10,329 nucleotides of DNA from the NCBI GenBank assembly GCA_023246535.1, contig JAHFIF010000033.1, positions 1 to 10,329 on the forward strand, given 5' to 3'. This document shows, piece by piece, positions 1 through 6,185 of this stretch. The DNA is from a bacterium (GTDB lineage: Bacteria > Patescibacteriota > Patescibacteriia > CAIQCM01). Both the position numbers and the translations under genes were made by a program. Position 1 is the stretch's first letter, and every line of letters begins with the position of its first letter. The notes below the pieces were generated by a model that worked only from the letters and a program-made list of their open reading frames with translations, made no database searches and was not told the origin of the DNA.

Positions 1-774
1 GTCGACGAAATTTCGCGCCTCGCAAAAGAGAACGCGTTCGGCGCCTTCACCGGCAAGCCGCTGGCGCTCTACGGTTCGGAAGGGCGCGAAGCCGCGACCG
101 GACAGGGCGGCTTTTACGTCCTTGACCAACTGGTCGCCAAATTGAATTTGCGCGCCCATGACACGCGGATCGCCGTGCAGGGGATCGGGAACGTCGGGTA
201 CCACTTTGCGCGCCTGGCCCAAGAAGCCGGCTATAAGATCATTGCGCTTTCCGATTCCAAAGGCGGCGTCGTCAACGAAGGCGGCTTCGATCCGGTCGAA
301 GTTGCCGCTTGGAAAGAAGAGCACGGAACGCTCGCCGGTTTCCCCGGCGCGCGGCCGATCACGAACGCCGAATTGCTGGAGATCAATTGCGACATTTTGG
401 TTCCAGCCGCCCTTGAGGGCGTCATTACGGCCGAGAATGCGCCGCGCGTGGCCGCCCGCGCGATCATTGAACTCGCAAACGGCCCCGTGACCGTCGAAGC
501 CGAAGCGATCATGGCCGCCAAACACATCCCGGTCGTCCCCGACATTCTCGCGAACGCCGGCGGCGTTACCGTTTCCTATTTTGAATGGGTGCAAAATTTG
601 GCCCGCGTTTCTTGGAGCGAGGCCGACGTTCTCGCCAAGCTTGAGCCGATCATGGTTGAGAATTTTGCGGCGATCTGGAACATCCATAGCGATTATAAGA
701 CCGGCCTGCGCACCGCGGCGTACATCCACGCCTTGCGGCGCCTGGAAAAGACGATTTTGGCCAGAGGGGTGTAG
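1..774 (+). CDS. gdhA: Glutamate dehydrogenase family protein, C-terminal part (5' end outside window)
   Basis: Oxidative deamination of glutamate to 2-oxoglutarate (or the reverse) with NAD(P), in the cytosol; it links nitrogen assimilation to central carbon. The frame is open from base 1, so the visible 257 residues are the C-terminal part. Residues 25-37 (GSEGREAATGQGG) match the family segment before the dinucleotide fold. The Rossmann glycine motif GIGNVG is at residues 61-66, with SDSKGG at 84-89 at the end of the second strand. The segment ELANGPVT, then PDILANAGGVTVSYFEW and a following QN, is the hallmark of the Glu/Leu/Phe/Val dehydrogenase C-terminal domain. The catalytic lysine region lies upstream, outside the window. 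Amino-acid choice (Glu versus Leu/Val/Phe) cannot be settled from this part, but the SYFEWVQN form favours glutamate dehydrogenase. A TTG at 142 is an internal codon, not a start. The gene ends 11 bases before leuS, suggesting co-transcription. Confidence 0.93.
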   Translation, partial: VDEISRLAKENAFGAFTGKPLALYGSEGREAATGQGGFYVLDQLVAKLNLRAHDTRIAVQGIGNVGYHFARLAQEAGYKIIALSDSKGGVVNEGGFDPVEVAAWKEEHGTLAGFPGARPITNAELLEINCDILVPAALEGVITAENAPRVAARAIIELANGPVTVEAEAIMAAKHIPVVPDILANAGGVTVSYFEWVQNLARVSWSEADVLAKLEPIMVENFAAIWNIHSDYKTGLRTAAYIHALRRLEKTILARGV

Positions 775-785
775 AATAGAGAAGT

Positions 786-3215
786 ATGAATTTTGACCAT
801 CGCAAGATCGAGCCCAAGTGGCAGAAGGTTTGGGAGAAGGAAAAGACCTTCAAGACCGAGGCCGATTCTAAAAAGAAAAAGTTCTACATCCTCGACATGT
901 TCCCGTATCCGTCGGGAGCGGGTTTGCATGTGGGGCATCCGGAAGGCTACACGGCCACCGACATTTTGGCGCGCAAGCGGCGGATGGAAGGTTTTAACGT
1001 TCTTCATCCGATGGGCTGGGACGCTTTCGGGTTGCCGGCGGAAAATTACGCCATCAAGACCGGCATCCATCCTTCGATCATCACCAAACAGAATGTCGAT
1101 AATTTCCGCCGCCAGATCAAGGCGCTCGGTTTCAGTTACGATTGGGACCGGGAGATCGACACGACCGATCCGGAATATTACAAATGGACGCAGTGGATCT
1201 TTTTGAAATTATTCGAACGCGGCTTGGCCTATGAGGCCGAGATGCCGATCAATTGGTGTCCGTCCGACAAGACCGGTTTGGCCAATGAGGAAGTGGTCAA
1301 CGGCAAATGCGACCGCTGCGGCACGCAAGTGGTGAAAAAGTTTTTGCGGCAATGGGTGCTGCGGATCACCGCCTATGCCGACCGGCTCGAAAGCGACCTG
1401 GACGGTCTGGATTGGCCGGAACCGATCAAAATGATGCAGCGCAACTGGATCGGGCGCTCCGAGGGAACGGAGATTGGCTTCCGCGGACAATGCGAAGAAG
1501 GCGACGCCATGACGGCGCTGGAATTCGACCTGCCGGTCTTTACGACGCGCCCCGACACGATCATGGGCGTCACTTACGTCGTGGTCGCGCCGGAGCATCC
1601 GTTGGTCGCGAAGATCGTGACCGCCGGCCAGCGCCAAGAAGTTGAAAAATACATTAAACGGACGAGCGAGAAAAGCGACTTGGACCGGACCGGCGAAGAA
1701 GGGGAGAAGACCGGCGTCTTTACCGGGGCCTACGTCCGCCATCCGTTCACCGACGAAAAGCTTCCGGTTTGGATCGCCGATTACGTTTTGCCGAACTACG
1801 GCACCGGCGCGGTCATGGGAGTGGCGGCGCACGACACGCGCGACTTTGCTTTTGCCAAGAAATACGGCTGCCAAATCAAATTCGTCATCGCGCCGCCCGC
1901 CGGCGCGCCGCATGACGACGCGCGCGCTTACACCGAAGCCGGGATCATGGTTAATTCCGGCGAATGGAACGGCCTTTCGTCCGAGGACGCCAAGAAAAAA
2001 ATTACCGATGCGCTCACGGCGGCGGGCAAGGGCAAACGGACGGTCAACTATAAATTGCGCGATTGGCTATTTTCGCGCCAGCGCTATTGGGGCGAGCCGA
2101 TTCCGATCATTCATTGCGCCAAGTGCGGCAACGTGGCGGTGCCGGAGAGCGAACTGCCGGTCAAACTGCCGGCGGTGGAGAAATACGAACCTTCCGGGAC
2201 CGGCGAATCGCCGCTCGTGAATATTCATGACTGGGTCAACACGACCTGCCCCAAGTGCGGCGGGCCGGGAAAGCGCGAAACCAACACCATGCCGCAGTGG
2301 GCCGGCTCAAGCTGGTACTACTTGCGTTTCGCCGATGCGAAGAATAAAAACGCTTTCGCCGCCGCGGATAATTTGAAGCACTGGCTGCCGGTCGATTATT
2401 ACGTCGGCGGCGCGGAACACGCCGTGCTGCATCTTTTGTATTCGCGTTTTTGGCACAAGGTCCTCTATGACGCCGGTTTGGTGCCGACCAACGAGCCGTT
2501 CAAGAAATTGGCGAATCAGGGACTGATTTTGGCCGAGGACGGAACAAAAATGTCCAAGTCCAAAGGCAATGTCGTTAACCCCGACGAACTGGTCGAACGC
2601 TTCGGCGCCGACGCGCTTCGTTTGTATCTCATGTTCATGGGTCCGTTCGAGGACGCCAAGCCGTGGTCGACCGCTTCGGTCATCGGCGTGCGCCGCTTTC
2701 TTGATCGCGTCTGCGGACTTTTGGAAAAAGCCGACGATAAGTCCGTTGACGAGGCGCTCGCGCGCGAGCTGCATCGCACGATCAAGAAGGTCGGCGCCGA
2801 CATTGAAAGTTTCAAGTTCAATACCGCCATTTCGACAATGATGATCTTCGTGAACGCCGCGGAAAAATGCGACCGGATAAATTCGGACGCGCTACGCGAT
2901 TTTGCGAAACTCGTCTATCCCTTTGCGCCGCACCTCGGCGAAGAATTGTGGCAGCGCCTGGGCGGCAAGCAAACCGTCGCCTATGAACCGTGGCCGGCCT
3001 ACGATGAGACGCTCACCGTCGATAATGAAATTGAAATGGTCGTGCAAGTGAACGGCAAGGTGCGCGACCGGCTGGTCGTGCCGGCCGGCCTCGCGAGCGC
3101 CGACCTCGAAGCGCGGGCGCTCGCGCTCGCCAAGATCCAAGAATGGATCAAGGATAAAAAAGTTTTAAAGATCGTCGTCGCCGGCGGCAAGCTGGTGAAC
3201 ATCGTCGTACAATAG
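786..3215 (+). CDS. leuS: Leucyl-tRNA synthetase
   Basis: Cytosolic class I aminoacyl-tRNA synthetase that charges tRNA-Leu with leucine. The 809 residues are complete. The HIGH-type motif is HVGH at residues 48-51 and the KMSKS loop is at 588-592. The CP1 editing domain is present: TTRPDTIMG is seen, and the HDTRD segment at 349-353 carries the conserved editing aspartates. Two cysteine pairs or clusters fit zinc sites: C158/C175/C178 and C444/C447/C488/C491. The C-terminal end (VQVNGKVRD followed by a helical stretch and a VVAGGKLVNIVV strand) is the usual LeuRS tail. The segment just before KMSKS is short (ANQGLILAEDGTKMSKS), so the leucine-specific insertion of E. coli LeuRS (about 860 aa) is absent, as in B. 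subtilis-type enzymes of about 800 aa. The ATG at 786 follows gdh by 11 bases and has only a weak purine-rich stretch (gagaag) upstream. Confidence 0.98.
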   Translation: MNFDHRKIEPKWQKVWEKEKTFKTEADSKKKKFYILDMFPYPSGAGLHVGHPEGYTATDILARKRRMEGFNVLHPMGWDAFGLPAENYAIKTGIHPSIITKQNVDNFRRQIKALGFSYDWDREIDTTDPEYYKWTQWIFLKLFERGLAYEAEMPINWCPSDKTGLANEEVVNGKCDRCGTQVVKKFLRQWVLRITAYADRLESDLDGLDWPEPIKMMQRNWIGRSEGTEIGFRGQCEEGDAMTALEFDLPVFTTRPDTIMGVTYVVVAPEHPLVAKIVTAGQRQEVEKYIKRTSEKSDLDRTGEEGEKTGVFTGAYVRHPFTDEKLPVWIADYVLPNYGTGAVMGVAAHDTRDFAFAKKYGCQIKFVIAPPAGAPHDDARAYTEAGIMVNSGEWNGLSSEDAKKKITDALTAAGKGKRTVNYKLRDWLFSRQRYWGEPIPIIHCAKCGNVAVPESELPVKLPAVEKYEPSGTGESPLVNIHDWVNTTCPKCGGPGKRETNTMPQWAGSSWYYLRFADAKNKNAFAAADNLKHWLPVDYYVGGAEHAVLHLLYSRFWHKVLYDAGLVPTNEPFKKLANQGLILAEDGTKMSKSKGNVVNPDELVERFGADALRLYLMFMGPFEDAKPWSTASVIGVRRFLDRVCGLLEKADDKSVDEALARELHRTIKKVGADIESFKFNTAISTMMIFVNAAEKCDRINSDALRDFAKLVYPFAPHLGEELWQRLGGKQTVAYEPWPAYDETLTVDNEIEMVVQVNGKVRDRLVVPAGLASADLEARALALAKIQEWIKDKKVLKIVVAGGKLVNIVVQ

Positions 3216-3220
3216 TTTTT

Positions 3221-3296
3221 GTCATTCCAGCGAAAGCTGGAATCCAGAAACGCTAAAACATATTTTTTTCTGGACCCCAGCTTTCGCTGGGGTGAC
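3221..3296. repeat. Palindromic repeat element: two hairpins in inverted orientation
   Basis: Two 28-base arms (3221-3248 and 3269-3296) are inverted copies separated by a 20-base AT-rich spacer. Each arm is itself a perfect hairpin: ATTCCAGCGAAAGCTGGAAT (3224-3243) has an 8-bp stem with a GAAA loop, and ACCCCAGCTTTCGCTGGGGT (3274-3293) has an 8-bp stem with a TTTC loop. The arms differ at four positions, and these form two compensated base pairs in each stem. The outer bases GTCAT...ATCCAG / CTGGAC...GTGAC match a widespread class of short dispersed bacterial repeats (REP/REPIN-like and neisserial dRS3-like, consensus ATTCCC-N8-GGGAAT). It begins 5 bases after the leuS stop and could also act as an RNA structure at the leuS 3' end. 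No transposase or RAYT gene is visible here. Confidence 0.8.
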
Positions 3297-3330
3297 GGGC
3301 AGCGGGCCTGTCCCCGCCGGCGTCGTCCGT

Positions 3331-4527
3331 ATGCGTTCATGGTTCGAGAAAATCGCCAATTCCCCGTCTGCGTCATTGCTCGCCTGTCTCGGTTCATTTA
3401 TCGCCGGCATTGTCGCGGTCACGGTCTTGGCGCCCAACGCCCGAGCGGAATGGGCGCTGGCGGCGGCGCTCGGTTGTTTCTTGTTGGCGGTCGTTTCCGG
3501 TCTTATCATCAAAAATAAAACGGCTCGGCTCTTGATCATGGCCGGGCTGTTTTTATTGACCGGCGCGGCCCGGTATCTTTCGGCCGCCGGCGACGCGGTC
3601 GATCTGCTCAAAAATTTTCCCGCGCTCATCGCGGCCAAGACTTGGCTGGTCACGGCGGTCGGCCTGATGCTGCCCGAGCCGCACGCCGGTTTCCTCGACG
3701 GCTTGCTGGTGGGCGGCGGCGCCGGTTCGTCCGCGCTTAAAGCCGCCTTCATCGCGACCGGCACGGCGCACGTGATGGCTCTTTCCGGCTGGAACATTTC
3801 CTTGATCAATAAATGGCTGGGACGGGCCTTTCGGTTCGTTCGCATCGGTAAATACGCGACTTGGGTTTTGACCACGGGCTGCATCGCCGTTTTTGTCGTC
3901 ATGACCGGCGCCGGCGCCTCGCTCGTGCGCGCCGCCGTCATGTCGGTCTTTGGAACCATCGCGCTCTCGAGCGGCCGCCGTTCGGCCGGCGGCCGGACGG
4001 TGGTTTTTACCGCCGCCTTGATGCTCGCGGTTTCGCCGAGGATCATCGTTTCGGATATCGGTTTTTTGCTTTCACTCGCGGCCATGCTCGGCTTGATCTA
4101 TCTCTCGCCTTTCTTTGAGCCGTTCACCAAACGCTTGCCGGAACAATATGACCTGCGCGGAACCGTGGCGGCGACGGCCGGCGCCACGCTGGCGACCCTG
4201 CCGGTTTCTTTGGTCGCCTTCGGACAAACGTCGCTGGTGGCGCTGCCGGCGAATTTATTGCTGCTGCCGTTTGTCGCGCCGACCATGCTCGTCGGTTTTG
4301 TCGGGGCGCTGGCGTCATCGCTCATTCATTCGCTCACGGGTTTTTGCGGAGCCGTGACCGTGTTCTTCACCAATTACGATATTTCCCTCGTTACCTTGCT
4401 CGCCCGCATCCCGGGCGCTTCGGTCGCCGGCTTGTCCTTCAATCTGTTCGCCGCCGCGCTCATGACCGTCGGCATGGTTTGGATGGTTGTTCGCCATTAT
4501 GACGATATTATTAAAAAGGAAAATTAA
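3331..4527 (+). CDS. comEC: ComEC/Rec2-family competence membrane channel, short form without MBL domain
   Basis: Inner-membrane channel thought to pass single-stranded DNA into the cytosol during natural transformation. The 398-residue protein is almost wholly hydrophobic, with roughly ten membrane segments. The competence domain core is seen at about 117-160, including GTAHVMALSGWNISLI (144-159), and TGAGASLVRAAVMS (192-205) matches the family's (T)G..(P)S..RA..M motif. After two or three N-terminal membrane segments (about 14-80) only some 35 residues precede the core, so the extracellular OB-fold region (DUF4131) of full ComEC seems missing. The metallo-beta-lactamase domain is encoded by the next, overlapping gene. 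I chose the ATG at 3331: the in-frame GTG at 3292 would start inside the palindromic repeat and give a Gly/Pro extension unlike a membrane protein N-terminus. No Shine-Dalgarno is evident. Family assignment is firm; actual function in DNA uptake is inferred. Confidence 0.88.
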   Translation: MRSWFEKIANSPSASLLACLGSFIAGIVAVTVLAPNARAEWALAAALGCFLLAVVSGLIIKNKTARLLIMAGLFLLTGAARYLSAAGDAVDLLKNFPALIAAKTWLVTAVGLMLPEPHAGFLDGLLVGGGAGSSALKAAFIATGTAHVMALSGWNISLINKWLGRAFRFVRIGKYATWVLTTGCIAVFVVMTGAGASLVRAAVMSVFGTIALSSGRRSAGGRTVVFTAALMLAVSPRIIVSDIGFLLSLAAMLGLIYLSPFFEPFTKRLPEQYDLRGTVAATAGATLATLPVSLVAFGQTSLVALPANLLLLPFVAPTMLVGFVGALASSLIHSLTGFCGAVTVFFTNYDISLVTLLARIPGASVAGLSFNLFAAALMTVGMVWMVVRHYDDIIKKEN

Positions 4528-5422
4528 AAATTTTTCGCTTACGGTTTTGTTGGGCGGCGCGCTAATCTTTGGCGTGCCAGCGCTCGAGCGCGCCACGGCG
4601 CCGCCCGAGCTCGTGGCCAAGGCGGCGAAAGGTCAAATGTCGCTTTCGGTCTTTAACGTCGGCCAAGGCGATTCGATCCTGGCGCAGGAAGGCGATAAAC
4701 AGATCCTGATCGACGGCGGACCGAACGGCGCGGTGCTTGAGCGGCTGGGGAACGCCATGCCGGCGGGGGACCGCGAGATCGAATTGGTCATTTTGACACA
4801 CCCGCATTCCGATCACGTAAACGGGCTGGCGCAGGTGCTGGCGCGCTATAAGGTTGACCGGATCATGGCGACCGACGTCACGGTGCAGCTCGCGTCGTTC
4901 CGGACTTGGCGCGAATTGATCGCTGAGGACAAGATCCCCGTCGACGACCCGCAAAAGATAAAAACGGAGCTGGTTGGCGATATGGAATATAACGTCTTGT
5001 CCGCCGGCACCCAGGCCGGCATCCGCGGCAGCGAACATGACGGCAACTCCGACGGCCTTAACGACTCTTCGATTGTCGGCATGCTTAAATTCGGACAAAA
5101 GCGTTTTTTGCTCATGGGTGATGCGACCACGGTCGTCGAAAATAAGCTCATCGCCGCCGGTACCGATCTGAAAGCCGATTTTCTCAAAGTTGGCCATCAC
5201 GGGAGCAATTATTCGACCGGCGAAAAAATCATCGAAGCCGTGTCGCCTGCTTACGCCGCCACCTCGGTCGGCGCCAAAAATTCTTACGGCAACCCCGCCT
5301 GGCGCGTCATGCAACTCGTTAAGAACCGGGGCATTGTCGGATATCGGACGGATGAAAACGGAACGGTCGCGGCGGTAACGGACGGCAACTCTTTACAAGT
5401 TTCACCGGAAAGGATAAAATAA
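4499..5422 (+). CDS. Membrane-anchored metallo-beta-lactamase protein, ComEC C-terminal domain homologue
   Basis: Stand-alone version of the MBL domain that normally forms the C-terminus of ComEC, probably a nuclease-like or DNA-handling hydrolase outside the membrane. The 307-residue protein starts with a Lys/Arg-rich stretch and one hydrophobic segment (about 12-28), so it is likely anchored with the catalytic domain outside. VFNVGQGDSI (51-60) and IDGG (71-74) open the fold; the metal motif HPHSDH is at 101-106, MGD at 206-208 and VGHHGS at 231-236. The later NSYGNP (261-266) has Asn265 where ComEC-type MBLs commonly have His in NxYGHP. The ATG at 4499 overlaps comEC by 29 bases in another frame; a TTG at 4487 is a possible but less likely start. 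Overlap suggests translational coupling and a shared complex. An ndk promoter candidate lies over its last codons. Confidence 0.88.
   Translation: MTILLKRKIKNFSLTVLLGGALIFGVPALERATAPPELVAKAAKGQMSLSVFNVGQGDSILAQEGDKQILIDGGPNGAVLERLGNAMPAGDREIELVILTHPHSDHVNGLAQVLARYKVDRIMATDVTVQLASFRTWRELIAEDKIPVDDPQKIKTELVGDMEYNVLSAGTQAGIRGSEHDGNSDGLNDSSIVGMLKFGQKRFLLMGDATTVVENKLIAAGTDLKADFLKVGHHGSNYSTGEKIIEAVSPAYAATSVGAKNSYGNPAWRVMQLVKNRGIVGYRTDENGTVAAVTDGNSLQVSPERIK
5392..5420 (+). promoter_or_regulatory. Sigma70-like promoter candidate for ndk
   Basis: TTTACA at 5392-5397 and TAAAAT at 5415-5420 are separated by exactly 17 bases; each hexamer matches the consensus at five of six positions. It overlaps the last codons of the MBL gene. 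A start near 5427 would leave a leader of about 30 bases before the ndk ATG at 5459. This is sequence matching only. Confidence 0.5.
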
Positions 5423-5458
5423 GCTTCAATTTAAACGAATTATCCATTCGCCAAACAT

Positions 5459-6052
5459 ATGTTGGAAAAATCACTCGTTCTCATTAAGCCGGACGGCGTT
5501 CAGCGCGGGTTGATCGGCGAGATCATCGGCCGCTTCGAGCGCGTCGGCCTTAAGCTTTTGGCGATCAAAATGGTGCATCCGTCGCACGAAGATGTCGACA
5601 AGCATTACGCTCTGACCGAAGAATGGATGATGGGCGTTTTCACCAAGTCGAAAGCCAAGTACGAAGCCAACGGCGAGGTCTTTCCGTATTCCGACCATTT
5701 GGCCTACGGCAAGTCGATCAAAGACGGCCTGGTCGATTTTTTGAAGTCCGCCCCGATCATCGCCATGGTTTGGGAAGGCGAAGCCGGCGTTTCGCTCGTC
5801 CGCAAGCTGGTTGGCGCGACCGAACCGGCCGGTTCGGCGCCGGGCACGATCCGCGGCGACCTCTCGCACGACACCTACGCCTTGTCGAACAGCCAGAACC
5901 GCCCGATCCGCAACTTGATCCACGCCTCGGGCAACGTTAAAGAAGCGGAATACGAAATTCCGATCTGGTTTAGCAATGTCGAGCTGTATAAATACGAACA
6001 CGTCAACGACCGCGTGCAGTACGATCCGTCCTGGTTCCTGCCGAAGCAGTAA
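5459..6052 (+). CDS. ndk: Nucleoside-diphosphate kinase, long form
   Basis: Cytosolic enzyme that transfers the gamma-phosphate of ATP to nucleoside diphosphates through a phospho-histidine. The N-terminus LVLIKPDGVQRGLIGEII (6-23) is diagnostic. KLVGATEP (116-123), APGTIRGD (127-134) and NLIHASG (152-158) follow, with His155 as the catalytic histidine. At 197 residues it is clearly longer than the usual 140-150. Extra residues sit in two places: about 20 between HYALTEEW (49-56) and the LVDFLKSAPI region (91-100), and about 10 between TIRGD and the catalytic NLIH. The C-terminal tail after the IWFSNVELY strand-helix is also somewhat extended. The usual HGSDS around the active site reads HASGN here. 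The ATG at 5459 has no obvious ribosome binding site. It probably has its own promoter at 5392-5420 and is followed by a strong terminator. Confidence 0.96.
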   Translation: MLEKSLVLIKPDGVQRGLIGEIIGRFERVGLKLLAIKMVHPSHEDVDKHYALTEEWMMGVFTKSKAKYEANGEVFPYSDHLAYGKSIKDGLVDFLKSAPIIAMVWEGEAGVSLVRKLVGATEPAGSAPGTIRGDLSHDTYALSNSQNRPIRNLIHASGNVKEAEYEIPIWFSNVELYKYEHVNDRVQYDPSWFLPKQ

Positions 6053-6087
6053 CCGGCGCGTCGGATCGATCGCCAAAAAACAGCAAC

Positions 6088-6115
6088 AAAAACGCCCCGT
6101 CCGGGGCGTTTTTTT
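6088..6115 (+). terminator. Intrinsic terminator after ndk
   Basis: An 11-bp perfect stem, AAAAACGCCCC (6088-6098) with GGGGCGTTTTT (6103-6113), encloses the 4-base loop GTCC and runs into seven T (6109-6115). It lies 35 bases after the ndk stop. The A-run on the left side means it could also work on the other strand, but no minus-strand gene ends here. Confidence 0.93.
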
Positions 6116-6130
6116 ATCAACAGCCGACTA

Positions 6131-6159
6131 TTGCCGCATCGCGCGATCGGCGATATCAT
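6131..6159 (+). promoter_or_regulatory. Sigma70-like promoter candidate for the secreted-protein pair
   Basis: TTGCCG (6131-6136, four of six) and TATCAT (6154-6159, five of six) are 17 bases apart, just after the terminator and upstream of the ATG at 6186. The start would fall near 6166, leaving a leader of about 20 bases that is almost all A/T and lacks a Shine-Dalgarno sequence. A small inverted repeat (ATCGC...GCGAT) lies between the two hexamers and may be chance. Confidence 0.42.
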
Positions 6160-6185
6160 TATTTATTGCTTTTAATTATTTTTAT

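Noticed and set aside
772..777. TAGAAT as a -10 box for leuS
   Set aside because: It includes the gdh stop codon and has no -35 match at proper distance; leuS is more simply read from the gdh transcript.
1209..1913. Minus-strand open frame of 234 codons inside leuS
   Set aside because: Antisense shadow of a certain leuS coding region; no recognisable domain.
3219..3224. TTGTCA as a -35 box for comEC
   Set aside because: It belongs to the leuS tail and repeat edge, and no -10 hexamer occurs 16-19 bases downstream.
3302..3317. Small hairpin GCGGG-CCTGTC-CCCGC before the comEC start
   Set aside because: Only 5 bp and in GC-rich DNA; no ribosome binding site is evident for it to mask.
3292..3330. 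GTG start giving comEC 13 extra N-terminal residues
   Set aside because: The GTG is part of the palindromic repeat and the added residues are not membrane-like; ATG at 3331 is the better start.
3973..3994. Perfect 8-bp GC inverted repeat (GGCCGCCG / CGGCGGCC)
   Set aside because: It lies inside comEC, encodes an Arg/Gly loop between membrane segments, and can arise by chance at this GC content; no T-run follows.
3222..4085. Minus-strand open frame of 287 codons opposite comEC
   Set aside because: Low-complexity Ala/Thr/Pro/Lys antisense of a real membrane protein gene; it ends inside the palindromic repeat.
5976..6185. Upstream extension of the beta-helix protein frame
   Set aside because: It overlaps the ndk 3' end and the intrinsic terminator and would destroy the N-terminal signal peptide.
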